Notes under the pieces: generated by a model | Database searches by the model: none | Told to the model about the DNA's origin: nothing | Seen by the model: only the letters and a program-made list of their open reading frames with translations | Made by a program: the position numbers and the translations under genes | In this document: piece after piece, positions 54,542-63,625 of the stretch | How the letters are laid out: each line of letters starts with the position of its first letter | Position numbering within the stretch: the stretch's first letter is position 1 | From: Lachnospiraceae bacterium | GTDB lineage: Bacteria > Bacillota > Clostridia > Lachnospirales > Lachnospiraceae | Length of the DNA: 64,000 nt | Reading direction: 5' to 3' | NCBI GenBank assembly: GCA_024684085.1 | Contig: JAIKXM010000006.1 | Span: 27,126-91,125 of the forward strand

Positions 54542-55450
54542 ATGAAGAAGCAATATATGGACGAGCCGGTAGATCTCAAACGACTTATGTCCTTCCTTAT
54601 CAGAAGAGCGTTTATAGTCCTCTTATCGGTTGCAGTCGGTGCGCTCATAGGCTTATGCCTCTACAAGGCCTATACCGGCATCACGAACGGTGAGCCCAAG
54701 TACAGGATAACCGATGACTATTACATAACCTTTGATTTTGATAAGTTCATCCATGCGACGGATTATTATAATGCCTATACATGGAATGAGATCCTCCATG
54801 ACGATCCGATCGTCGATCGCGTGATGGCGGAGCTTCCCGAGGGTACTGACAGAGAAGAAGTGCTCGCTTCGGTTACGAGCGAGATGCTAAGCGACTATAG
54901 GATCCTTACCGTCTACATTACCGCAAAAGATCCCGAACTGACAGACAGGATAGCCACGGCATACAATAAGGCCATGTTTGCGTTTGGTGAGCAGATAGAT
55001 ATGATCACAGTGATTGAACTGTGGAGTGACGGCGATGTAGTAGAATATAACGAGAATACACGTGGCGGAAATGCGGCGATCCTGGGAGCGATACTTGGAT
55101 TTGTGATAAGCTTCTTCGCGCTTCTGATAATGTATCTTGCCGACGACGGAATATATTCGGAACGCGACTGGCGTAACCGTTATAAGGATATAGTCTTTCT
55201 TGGTGCGAAAGGCAGCGAGATGTATAAGAAGAATAAGGACTTTATACTTGGCGAAGACAAGGATTATCCTTTTGTTAATGTATCGGATATTAGGCCTGAG
55301 GATCTGGATTATGATCCATTAAGGAACGCCGGAGGCGTTATCTTAGAGTTTACTAAGGGGCGCGACAAGGGCAGGGATATCGATGAGATGATATATGCTC
55401 TTGAGAAGCAGAATGTAGATATAGTTGCATCATGCTTTACGATGAATTGA
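54542..55450 (+). CDS. Wzz-like chain-length determinant protein
   Basis: 302 aa. An N-terminal cytoplasmic DLKRLMSFLIRR segment precedes membrane helix 1 (about 25-47); the external part (about 50-175) has VYITAKDPELTDRIATAYNKA; helix 2 lies near 182-205. The cytoplasmic tail of about 95 residues ends in GGVILEFTKGRDKGRDIDEMIYALEKQ, which recalls the fold of a BY-kinase without a Walker motif, so it is probably an inactive remnant. The ATG with GGAG seven bases upstream is chosen among three in a row. Confidence 0.75.
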   Translation: MKKQYMDEPVDLKRLMSFLIRRAFIVLLSVAVGALIGLCLYKAYTGITNGEPKYRITDDYYITFDFDKFIHATDYYNAYTWNEILHDDPIVDRVMAELPEGTDREEVLASVTSEMLSDYRILTVYITAKDPELTDRIATAYNKAMFAFGEQIDMITVIELWSDGDVVEYNENTRGGNAAILGAILGFVISFFALLIMYLADDGIYSERDWRNRYKDIVFLGAKGSEMYKKNKDFILGEDKDYPFVNVSDIRPEDLDYDPLRNAGGVILEFTKGRDKGRDIDEMIYALEKQNVDIVASCFTMN

Positions 55451-55545
55451 TGGAAACTTTAGTTTTCTAAAGCGGCGCACACTTGTGACTTTAGTCGTGT
55501 GAGGCTTCGCGGTTTGATCGTACCTTAGTGTATGAAGGAGTAAAA

Positions 55546-56328
55546 ATGACCATACAGACACTTGTGTCAGCTCTACAACAGAATACGGAAGCGCTTCCGG
55601 ATAAGATGGGTCTTGAGGCAGATGCCATCATCATCAATCAGTGCGATGAGTATTCTTATTCCGAGACTGATGCGGATGGAAGGAAGATAAAAGTCTTCAA
55701 CTGCAATGACAGAGGTGTCGGTTTAAGTCGTAATACGGCTCTGATGAGAGCAGACGCGGATATAGTCCTCTTTTCCGATGAGGATATCATCTATGAGAAG
55801 GGATATACGGAGACTATCCTTAAGGCATTCGAAGAGAGAACGGAAGCCGATATACTCATCTTCAATCTCGAAGTTGATGAGAGCAGAAGAACCTACTTCA
55901 ATACTTCCGAGCATAAGGTGCACTGGTATAACTGCGGAAGGTATCCGACCTACAGTTTTGCGTGCAGAAGAGAAAGGCTGATAAGCCATAATATAACCTT
56001 CAATCTTAACTTTGGCGGCGGTACACCGTACTGTAACGGTGAGGACAGTCTCTTCATAAGCGAATGTCTGAAAAAGGGGCTTAAGGTGGTGGCTCTCCCC
56101 ATAACGATAGGCAGGGAAGAGGTACGTCCAAGTACCTGGTTCAAGGGATATAATGAGAAGTTCTTCTTTGACAGAGGTGTGCTCTATCACTTCCTCTACG
56201 GCAGGATGGCAAGAGTCTGGGGACTCAGATTCATCTTTAAGAATAAAGGTGAGATGTGTAAGGAAATAACTCCCGGGAAGGCGTATTCGTTGCTTTCCGA
56301 AGGCATAGATCACGGAGCAGGGATGTAA
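55546..56328 (+). CDS. Family 2 glycosyltransferase (short N-terminus)
   Basis: 260 aa. Begins TIQTLVSALQQN; the donor site appears as NDRGVGLSRNTALMRADADIVLFSDEDI and acceptor residues as GGGTPYCNGEDSLFISECLKKG. AAGGAG lies six bases before ATG 55546; GTG 55528 is rejected. One copy of the TGACACNNGTGTCA motif (one mismatch) spans its codons 4-8. Confidence 0.82.
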   Translation: MTIQTLVSALQQNTEALPDKMGLEADAIIINQCDEYSYSETDADGRKIKVFNCNDRGVGLSRNTALMRADADIVLFSDEDIIYEKGYTETILKAFEERTEADILIFNLEVDESRRTYFNTSEHKVHWYNCGRYPTYSFACRRERLISHNITFNLNFGGGTPYCNGEDSLFISECLKKGLKVVALPITIGREEVRPSTWFKGYNEKFFFDRGVLYHFLYGRMARVWGLRFIFKNKGEMCKEITPGKAYSLLSEGIDHGAGM

Positions 56329-56343
56329 TAGACGGTAAATAAC

Positions 56344-57525
56344 ATGTTGTTGTATACGGGAATCACTTTGCTGACAGTATTACTGGCAGCTTTGGTCAGA
56401 CCAACTTCATACAGGAACAGCAGGCAGCGGGTAATGAACATGGTAAGCTTCGCTGCCATTTTCACAATACTTACTCTGCTTGCGGCATTCAGGCTTGAAG
56501 TGGGTAATGACTACGGTAATTATGTAACGACCTGCCATGAGATATTCAACAAGGGTTATGTGGTGACAGAGCCCGGCTTCAATCTTGTGGTTCGTATTCT
56601 CTATACCATTTCGGGCAAAGAAGACTACATTCTGATGTTCGCATTTTTCGGTGCTGCGATAGTCTTCCTGTTCTTATATGCCTTTATCACGATGAGTGAC
56701 AGCTTCCTCTGGTCTGTTTTTCTTTTTATGACTTTGGGTGTATATTTCAGGTCATTCAATACGGTAAGATATTATTTCGTTCTTGCGATAACTCTTTTGT
56801 TGCTGCGACTTGTGTCCGATGTGGTCGTGCAGGATCCGAAGGACGGCAGCAGGCATATCAGTTATCAGAGACTTATATTTTTCATAATTCTGACACTTGT
56901 GTCAGCTACCTTCCATAAAAGTGTGCTGGTCATCATTCCTCTGTATCTCTTTTGCAGACTGCCTCTGCGCAAGTGGATGCTGTTATTGATAGGTGTTCTG
57001 GCGGCCGCGGGATTCTTCCTGTATGAGCCTATCATGGAACTGGGGCTTAAGTTCTATCCGTCTTACATCGGTACGGAATATATCACCCGACAGGTGTCGA
57101 TAAGTGACTATCTGCCGGCAGTCGGCAGGGGTATCCTTGTTCTGATCTTATCGATCATCTGCTACAGAGAGGCTGTAAGCGATAGGGCCGATAACAAGCT
57201 GTATATGAATATGAACATTCTGGGAATCGCGCTGTATTGCAGTTGCTACAGACTTCCTCTGATATCGAGGATAGGTTATTATCTGATGACTTCACATCTG
57301 ATCTTCGTCCCCAATATCATCAGTTCCCTGACGGGCAGGAAGAAGAAGATCGTCATGATAGCTGTAGCGGTATTTGCTTTGATATATTATGTGTATTTCC
57401 TAAGAGGAGCTTACGAAGTGGGAACGAGAGTCCTGCCATACAGAAGCTGGCTCTTTGATACGGCCGACTGGCTCGACCAGACGGATATATTTGACTGGGG
57501 TGTACTGACACCTCTGGAGCGATGA
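56344..57525 (+). CDS. EpsG/Wzy-like exopolysaccharide polymerase
   Basis: 393 aa, about eleven membrane helices. RLEVGNDYGNYVTTCHEIFNKGYVVTEPGFNLVVRILY is the typical first large loop of the EpsG family (R-x-x-x-G-x-D-Y), and FRSFNTVRYYFVLAITLLLLRL follows. It probably joins repeat units on the outer face. A perfect TGACACTTGTGTCA motif lies in it at 56891. Its stop overlaps the next gene by four bases. Confidence 0.85.
   Translation: MLLYTGITLLTVLLAALVRPTSYRNSRQRVMNMVSFAAIFTILTLLAAFRLEVGNDYGNYVTTCHEIFNKGYVVTEPGFNLVVRILYTISGKEDYILMFAFFGAAIVFLFLYAFITMSDSFLWSVFLFMTLGVYFRSFNTVRYYFVLAITLLLLRLVSDVVVQDPKDGSRHISYQRLIFFIILTLVSATFHKSVLVIIPLYLFCRLPLRKWMLLLIGVLAAAGFFLYEPIMELGLKFYPSYIGTEYITRQVSISDYLPAVGRGILVLILSIICYREAVSDRADNKLYMNMNILGIALYCSCYRLPLISRIGYYLMTSHLIFVPNIISSLTGRKKKIVMIAVAVFALIYYVYFLRGAYEVGTRVLPYRSWLFDTADWLDQTDIFDWGVLTPLER
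56891..56904. promoter_or_regulatory. TGACACNNGTGTCA palindrome, perfect copy
   Basis: TGACACTTGTGTCA inside the epsG-like gene, with flanking C and G that extend the palindrome to 16 bp. Coding frame L-T-L-V-S. Confidence 0.5.
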
Positions 57526-58550
57526 TTATGAAGATAAGATTTGTGATCTTTGTCGTATGTCTCAATTCAGGAGATAAGCTTATGAGTACTCTTAAGAGTA
57601 TATATGAGCAGACTTACGACAATGTGGAGATAGTGATCAAAGACGGCCTGTCAACAGATACGTCTGTTAAGGAACTTAAGACGTTACTTAATGTAGATGG
57701 TGACAGCTTCGCTACAGATACGTCTGTTAAGGAGCTTAAGACATTACGTAATGCTGAAGGCGACAGCTTCTCAACAGATATGTCTGCTAAAGAACTTAAG
57801 GCTTTATTTAATACGGAGGGTGATAGCTTCGCTACCGTATACGAGGGTAAGAAGACGGTCTTTACCGCTAAGTCTGATAAAGGTATCTACGATGCCATGA
57901 ATCAGGCGGTAGAGATATGGTATGGCCTGAACAGTTCGGTGGATGAGGGCGAGAGGGTGTACTGCCAGTTCCTTAATTGCGGGGATGTTTTTTATAATAA
58001 GACTGTTCTTGAGGATATGGCGGAAAAGATAAAAAGTGATACGCGTGTCAGTGATGATGAGTTATTGATCTGTTACGGTGACAGGTTTAATGTATTACAG
58101 GGATCCGTGGTGACGTCGAGTCCCAAGATCAATGATCTTGCGCTGTATCGGAACGTGCCCTGTCATCAGGTGTGCTTCTATGACTACAGGCTGATGGCTG
58201 ACAGAGGTGGAGAGTCTTATACCTGTTATTATCAGAAGTACAATGTGCGAGGGGATTATGAGCACTTTCTGAACTGTGTCTATGAGAGAGGGGCAGGGAC
58301 CCGTCATATGGATATCGTGATATGCAGATATGAGGGAGGAGGTTATTCCGAGACCCCCGAGAACAGGAAAAAGAGTGAGCAGCAGCACAGAGAGATAACC
58401 CGGAGGTATATGGGCGTTAAAGCGGACATATACAGGTGGATAATGATACTCAGCGGAGCGAGGATAAGGACATATCTGTCGGAGAGTCCGGTTTTCGCAG
58501 GTGTATACAATAAGATCAAGTCGGCTATTTATGGGATGGGTAGAAAATGA
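57522..58550 (+). CDS. Family 2 glycosyltransferase with a triplicated 20-aa segment
   Basis: 342 aa. IFVVCLNSGDKLMSTLKSIYEQTYDNVEIVIKDGLSTD is the GT-A start, the type found in WcaA/WcaE-like transferases. Directly after DGLSTD the segment (S/A)TDTSVKELKTL..GDSF occurs three times (residues 44-103), then the fold resumes at SDKGIYDAMNQAVEIWYG. The repeat starts at the STD motif itself, so the motif is present in several copies. ATG 57522 or 57528 may be used; GGAG lies just upstream. Overlaps its neighbours by four bases on each side. Confidence 0.85.
   Translation: MIMKIRFVIFVVCLNSGDKLMSTLKSIYEQTYDNVEIVIKDGLSTDTSVKELKTLLNVDGDSFATDTSVKELKTLRNAEGDSFSTDMSAKELKALFNTEGDSFATVYEGKKTVFTAKSDKGIYDAMNQAVEIWYGLNSSVDEGERVYCQFLNCGDVFYNKTVLEDMAEKIKSDTRVSDDELLICYGDRFNVLQGSVVTSSPKINDLALYRNVPCHQVCFYDYRLMADRGGESYTCYYQKYNVRGDYEHFLNCVYERGAGTRHMDIVICRYEGGGYSETPENRKKSEQQHREITRRYMGVKADIYRWIMILSGARIRTYLSESPVFAGVYNKIKSAIYGMGRK
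57651..57830 (+). repeat. Three 60-bp in-frame tandem repeats
   Basis: Units at 57651, 57711 and 57771 begin TCAACAGATA, GCTACAGATA and TCAACAGATA and end in GACAGCTTC-like sequence. Units 1 and 2 are more alike than unit 3. Confidence 0.92.
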
Positions 58551-59878
58551 GAGTTTTATGGCTATGTAATCTTGTTCCGCCAATGATAGCGGAGAAACTG
58601 AATCTTCCGGTCAGTGTTAAAGAAGGCTGGATCACGGGGACACTTCAGAAGATAGTCGAAGATTATGAAGAGGACGGCGGACTGGAGCTGGAGATAGGTA
58701 TATGTTTTCCCGTGCCTTCCGAGAAGCAGGTCTTTAAGTTCGAAGTCGGTGTAACGGTACTGGGAAGGAAGCAGTATCCCGTAACCTGTTATTCTTTTTA
58801 TGAAGATACCTCTAAGCCTCAGGATTATTGTGAATCCATGACAGGCAGGTTCGAAGAGATCATAGAAGATTATCAGCCTGATCTGGTGCATGCCTTCGGT
58901 ACGGAATATCCTCATACCTTCGCCATGTCATTGGAGCTTATAGGATCCGACAGACTGCTTATAGGTCTTCAGGGCATCATAAGCAGATGCGGAGAAGAGT
59001 ATCTTGCTTCTCTGCCTGAGGTCATAGCGAACGGAAGGACCTTCCGGGATATAGTCCGGAGAGACAGTATTGCGGAACAGCAGGCCAAGTTCCTTGAGCG
59101 CGGTGAATATGAGAAGCAGGCCATCAGGAATTGCCGCCATGTAATGGGAAGAACGGATTTTGACAGGGAAGCGGCGCTTTCCCTTAATCCTGATATTAAG
59201 TATCACAGGCTTAATGAGACCATGAGGGATACCTTCTATGACGGAACCTGGGATGTGAATAATTGTGATAAGCATGTCATATTCGTGAGCCAGGCCGACT
59301 ATCCGCTGAAGGGCTTCCATTATCTTCTTGAGGCTATGCCGGAGATATTGGAGGAATATCCCGATGCCACCATCAAGGTAGCGGGTAATGATATAACAGG
59401 TTTTGAGACACTCAGGCAGAAGATCAGGCTGGGTGGTTACGGAAGATACTTAAGAGCACTTATGCAGACATATCAGCTTACTGAGAAGGTCTCTTTCCTC
59501 GGCATGATGAATGCGGAAGAGATGAAGCTCCAGTATCTGAGGTGTCATACTTATGTTTGTCCATCTGCTCTTGAGAATTCACCCAATTCCGTAGCGGAGG
59601 CCATGCTCATGGGTGTTCCCGTTGTTGCTTCCGATACGGGCGGTATACCTTCGATGATAGATTCACCTGAGGAAGGTCGTCTTTTCCCGGTAGGCAACAG
59701 TCATGAGCTTGCCGAGAATATCAAGGCTATATGGAAGGACGACGGCCTTGCGAGTGAAATGTCCGCCTGCGAGATGCAGAGAGCTGCGGATACTCATAAC
59801 AGAGAGAAGAATTTTAACAGATTGATAGAGATATACAGAGAGGTTATAGATGCTGCCAAGAATAGTAATGGTGAGTAA
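58547..59878 (+). CDS. Family 4 glycosyltransferase
   Basis: 443 aa, GT-B fold. VSQADYPLKGFHYLLEAMPEI starts the donor domain; HTYVCPSALENSPNSVAEAMLMGVPVVASDTGGI carries the EX7E-type motif. Start overlaps the previous gene by four bases; its last 29 bases overlap the next gene. Confidence 0.92.
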   Translation: MRVLWLCNLVPPMIAEKLNLPVSVKEGWITGTLQKIVEDYEEDGGLELEIGICFPVPSEKQVFKFEVGVTVLGRKQYPVTCYSFYEDTSKPQDYCESMTGRFEEIIEDYQPDLVHAFGTEYPHTFAMSLELIGSDRLLIGLQGIISRCGEEYLASLPEVIANGRTFRDIVRRDSIAEQQAKFLERGEYEKQAIRNCRHVMGRTDFDREAALSLNPDIKYHRLNETMRDTFYDGTWDVNNCDKHVIFVSQADYPLKGFHYLLEAMPEILEEYPDATIKVAGNDITGFETLRQKIRLGGYGRYLRALMQTYQLTEKVSFLGMMNAEEMKLQYLRCHTYVCPSALENSPNSVAEAMLMGVPVVASDTGGIPSMIDSPEEGRLFPVGNSHELAENIKAIWKDDGLASEMSACEMQRAADTHNREKNFNRLIEIYREVIDAAKNSNGE

Positions 59879-61052
59879 TTATATCAACCACCATCAGCTT
59901 CCCTTCTGTAATGCCATGTACGGAAGACTCGGTGACAATTTTATATTTATCCAGACTGAGCCTATGGAAGAGGAAAGGGTCAGGATGGGATGGCAGATCA
60001 GAGAGGAAGATGTGCCCTACCTTCGCCTGTCCTATTCCGACAGGGAAGAGGCAATGAGGCTTATAATGGACTGTGACCTTCTCCTGGCAGGCTGGACTGA
60101 AGCGGAGCAGATGTTCAGACCGCGCCTTAAGGCCGGCAGGCTGACTCTCAGGGTGAGTGAGAGGATATACCGTGAGGGCAGATGGAAGTTCATCTCACCC
60201 AGGGGTCTTATACGCAAATATATGGATCATACCCGATTCCGCAATTCCCCTGCATATCTGTTGTGCAACGGTTCTTATGTTGCGGGGGATTTTAACCTTA
60301 TAGGTGCATACCCCGGCAAAAAATACCGCTTTGGGTATTTTCCCGAGACCAGAGTCTTCGAAGACGAGTCCGAACTGTGGGAGAAGAAGGGAATATTCAA
60401 CAGAGTTAAGATAGAGCATCCGGAGGAGCTGCCGCTTACGCCTCCCATACTCTATGACAGACCGTTTGAGATAGTCTGGGCAGGAAGGTTCATGGAACTT
60501 AAGCATCCGGAATATATGATAAAGCTCGCAGCGGATCTTGTAAGAGCAGGATTCAGGTTCCATATACATATGATCGGTGACGGTGAGTTAAAGAGCCGTA
60601 TGGAAGAATATGCCGAGGCGGAGCTTGTGGCGGAATATATTACAATGTACGGTTACAAGTCGCCTGAGGAAGTAAGGGATATAATGGAGAACTGCCATAT
60701 CCATGTATTCACCAGTAACCGGCTTGAGGGCTGGGGAGCTGTGGTCAATGAGGGCATGAATGCCGGACTGGCCGAGGTAGTAAGCGGTGAGGCAGGTTGC
60801 GCTGATTATCTTATAGAAGACGGAGTTAACGGTCTGATATACAGGAAAGACCGCTATGAGGATATGAGGGACAGAGTTATCAGTCTTATGGAGGACCCGG
60901 AGTATATGTTCAGGTTGGGTAAGGCTGCCTATAAGACTATTGTGACGGAATGGAATGCCGAGACGGCGGCAGACAGAGTCATTGCTTTTTATGAAGGCCA
61001 TACGAACGGCAGGATAGATATTCCAGCGTCGGGACCGATGTCAGAAGCCTGA
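59850..61052 (+). CDS. Family 4 glycosyltransferase
   Basis: 400 aa. Starts IVMVSNYINHHQLPFCNAMY; donor domain EIVWAGRFMELKHPEYMIKLAADL, and HVFTSNRLEGWGAVVNEGMNAGLAEVVSGEAGCADYLI is the EX7E region. Starts 29 bp inside the preceding GT4 gene, so the pair is strongly coupled. Confidence 0.92.
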   Translation: MLPRIVMVSNYINHHQLPFCNAMYGRLGDNFIFIQTEPMEEERVRMGWQIREEDVPYLRLSYSDREEAMRLIMDCDLLLAGWTEAEQMFRPRLKAGRLTLRVSERIYREGRWKFISPRGLIRKYMDHTRFRNSPAYLLCNGSYVAGDFNLIGAYPGKKYRFGYFPETRVFEDESELWEKKGIFNRVKIEHPEELPLTPPILYDRPFEIVWAGRFMELKHPEYMIKLAADLVRAGFRFHIHMIGDGELKSRMEEYAEAELVAEYITMYGYKSPEEVRDIMENCHIHVFTSNRLEGWGAVVNEGMNAGLAEVVSGEAGCADYLIEDGVNGLIYRKDRYEDMRDRVISLMEDPEYMFRLGKAAYKTIVTEWNAETAADRVIAFYEGHTNGRIDIPASGPMSEA

Positions 61053-61094
61053 TCGATTGGCAGTCGGTTACTTAATAACAGTCGGAGAAGGATA

Positions 61095-62075
61095 ATGGTT
61101 ACAATAATCGTACCCGTCTATAATACGGAGAAATATCTCGAGAGATGTGTCAGATCTGTAATGGCGCAGACTTATAAGGATCTTGAGATCATACTGGTGG
61201 ATGACGGATCGACGGATTCATCCGGCAAGATGGCCGATGAACTTGCCGTGGAGGATGGAAGGATAAGAGTTATCCATCAGGTTAACGGCGGTTCTTCGCG
61301 TGCGAGGAATACCGGTATAGATAATGCTCACGGAGATTATATAGGCTTTGTGGACAGTGATGACTATATTGACGAAGATTTTGTCAGTCTTATGATGGAT
61401 GCCATAGAGCGGTATGATGTCCAGATGGCACAGATATCGAGGGATGAGATCGACGAACAAGGTGAGAGACGTCCGGATGTATGCATCCCGCCTTCGGAGG
61501 AATCGCTGATCACATCCGAGGAGCAGCTCAGAGAGCTTTTGATGCACAGAGGAGATTGTAGTTTCTGTACGAGGATCACGAAGCGGGAACTGTTTGATGA
61601 TATGAGATTTCCCGAAGACCGTCTCAACGAAGACTTTTATCTTCTTGTGGAGATGCTGGGAGTCATAGATAAGTATGTGATACTGCCGAAGCAGGCTTAT
61701 CATGTGTTCTATAGAATGGGAAGTAATTCCCGAAGAGAAGACCCCGAAGACTTCAGCAGGGTGTTCACGGATATTGTCGTTAATGCGGATCATGTGGAAG
61801 AACTGGTATCGGTCAGATATCCGTTCCTTACGGAAACGGCGAAGAGGTTCGCCCTGATCCAGAGATTGGATTATATGCTTCATATACCCATATCCGCAAT
61901 GAATAAGGATAATGTATTCTATAACGGGGTTAAGAGATATCTGAGGAAGAATTTCGGAAGGATGATCCTCAACAGATATCTGACACCCAAGAATAAAGCA
62001 TATCTGGCGGTTCTTGCCATAATGCCAAGGACTGTCCGCAGCCTTCACAGGAAAGTGAAGAGTATAAAGAGGTAA
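61095..62075 (+). CDS. Family 2 glycosyltransferase
   Basis: 326 aa. TIIVPVYNTEKYLERCVRSVMAQTYKDLEIILVDDGSTDSSGKMAD is the complete GT-A N-terminus; SRARNTGIDNAHGDYIGFVDSDDYI carries the DxD. GAAGGAT precedes ATG. Three bases separate it from the MATE gene. Confidence 0.93.
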   Translation: MVTIIVPVYNTEKYLERCVRSVMAQTYKDLEIILVDDGSTDSSGKMADELAVEDGRIRVIHQVNGGSSRARNTGIDNAHGDYIGFVDSDDYIDEDFVSLMMDAIERYDVQMAQISRDEIDEQGERRPDVCIPPSEESLITSEEQLRELLMHRGDCSFCTRITKRELFDDMRFPEDRLNEDFYLLVEMLGVIDKYVILPKQAYHVFYRMGSNSRREDPEDFSRVFTDIVVNADHVEELVSVRYPFLTETAKRFALIQRLDYMLHIPISAMNKDNVFYNGVKRYLRKNFGRMILNRYLTPKNKAYLAVLAIMPRTVRSLHRKVKSIKR

Positions 62076-62078
62076 AAA

Positions 62079-63410
62079 ATGGCATCAACAAGGGATATGA
62101 CGGAGGGAAGGACGTTTCCCATTATTTTTGCTTTTTTTATACCTGTGCTCGGTTCCACACTTTGTCAGCAGTTATACAATATTGTTGACACTATTGTTGT
62201 GGGCAAGGGTGTGGGTGACATGGCGCTCGCCGCAGTCGGTGCAACCGGCGCCATAACTTTTTTCATGTACGGATTCATCTTCGGTCTCGGAAGCGGAATG
62301 GGTGTATTGATGTCCCAGAGGTTCGGAGCCGGTGATTATAACGGATTAAGAAAGTCCATTACCATGGGTATCCTCACTAACGGTATAACCGGTATCACTA
62401 TTGCGTTACTGGGCATGATATTCATGAGGTCCATTTTGGAGGCGCTTAATACTTCCGAGCTTCTGATGCATGATGCAATGTTGTATATCATCATCATTCT
62501 GTGTGGTACGCCAATATCATTATTCTATAATTGCTATGCGGCCATACTTTCCTCGCTCGGAGACAGCAGAACTCCCTTAATGGCAGTGCTTCTGTCATCA
62601 GGAGTTAATATCGTTCTGGATATAGTTCTGGTAATCGTTGTCGGAATGGGAGTCGAAGGCGCTGCCATCGGTACTCTTCTTGCTCAGATATGTGCGGGTG
62701 TCTTTTGTTATATCAAGGTTAAGTCGATCGAGGTCGCAGGCATCAGTCGTGAGGATTGGATAATTGACACAGGTGTCATTAAGCAGATGTTCAGCATCGG
62801 TGTTCCGATAGCTTTCATGAACTCCATTACAGCTATCGGAGTTCTTGTATTGCAGTTCTTCGTTAATGCTTTCGGTGTTCAGTATACGGCAGCTTATTCT
62901 GCCGGAGGAAGGATAGTAGAATTTGCCATGCAGCCCTGCGCTGCGGCCGGAATGTCCTTAAGCACTTTCGCAGGTCAGAACCTCGGTGCTAAGAAAATAG
63001 ACCGAATTATGCGAGGTCTTGGAGACGGAGTAATTCTGGCAAGTGCACTGGCTGTCATATCCGGTATCTTGCTCTTCTTTTTCCCGGAGCAGATAGTATC
63101 ACGTATGCTCACGGATAAAGAGATAATAGCTTTGGCCGTTCCCTACCTTAAGATCTGCGGTTCTATGATGTGGGCAATAAGTTTCCTGTTTCTTGTGAGA
63201 GATACACTTCAGGGAATGGGTAAGACCTTTGTTCCCATGTTATCCGGTATCCTTGAACTGATCGCAAGAGTTGTGGTCGTATTCCTGTTCTCCGAGTCTC
63301 TTGGGTTTAAGGCCATTGCACTTTCAGAGACGGCTGCATGGGTCGGAGCCTTTATCTTAAACGGAGTCTTTCTTGTGATAGAACTGAAGCGCCTGAAGCG
63401 TTCATTTTGA
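62079..63410 (+). CDS. MATE family (MOP superfamily) transporter
   Basis: 443 aa, twelve membrane helices in two similar halves. IIFAFFIPVLGSTLCQQLYNIVDTIVVGKGVGDMALAAVGATG and AMQPCAAAGMSLSTFAGQNLGAKK are classical MATE motifs. MATE pumps normally export drugs with Na+ or H+; no Wzx-type flippase is visible in the locus, so a role in moving lipid-linked units is possible but not shown. It contains a perfect TGACACAGGTGTCA at 62765. Confidence 0.9.
   Translation: MASTRDMTEGRTFPIIFAFFIPVLGSTLCQQLYNIVDTIVVGKGVGDMALAAVGATGAITFFMYGFIFGLGSGMGVLMSQRFGAGDYNGLRKSITMGILTNGITGITIALLGMIFMRSILEALNTSELLMHDAMLYIIIILCGTPISLFYNCYAAILSSLGDSRTPLMAVLLSSGVNIVLDIVLVIVVGMGVEGAAIGTLLAQICAGVFCYIKVKSIEVAGISREDWIIDTGVIKQMFSIGVPIAFMNSITAIGVLVLQFFVNAFGVQYTAAYSAGGRIVEFAMQPCAAAGMSLSTFAGQNLGAKKIDRIMRGLGDGVILASALAVISGILLFFFPEQIVSRMLTDKEIIALAVPYLKICGSMMWAISFLFLVRDTLQGMGKTFVPMLSGILELIARVVVVFLFSESLGFKAIALSETAAWVGAFILNGVFLVIELKRLKRSF
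62765..62778. promoter_or_regulatory. TGACACNNGTGTCA palindrome, perfect copy
   Basis: TGACACAGGTGTCA inside the MATE gene, read in the frame D-T-G-V-I, which differs from the frame used in the epsG-like copy. Confidence 0.5.
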
Positions 63411-63625
63411 CATGTTTCTAAATTTGAACCGGAGGATATCTTTGTTGTTTGCATTTAATCAGTTAACAAAAGGACTTAGCGGATATGAAGATATAGAAAA
63501 AGAGTATCCGCTTGAAGAATTGAACTAAGGCAACAGTTATCAACGAGAAAGCTATGAAAAAAATTAAAGTGCATTATGTGTTATCGCTAAAATGTAGATA
63601 CTGTATTGAAGGATGGTAATAATGT

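Noticed and set aside
63442-63528. 28-codon ORF from TTG after GGAGGA
   Set aside because: Short, isolated, no match; possibly a remnant of an AT-rich gene, but not enough to call.
63554-63619. 21-codon ORF before the DUF4259-like gene
   Set aside because: No ribosome site and too short to support.
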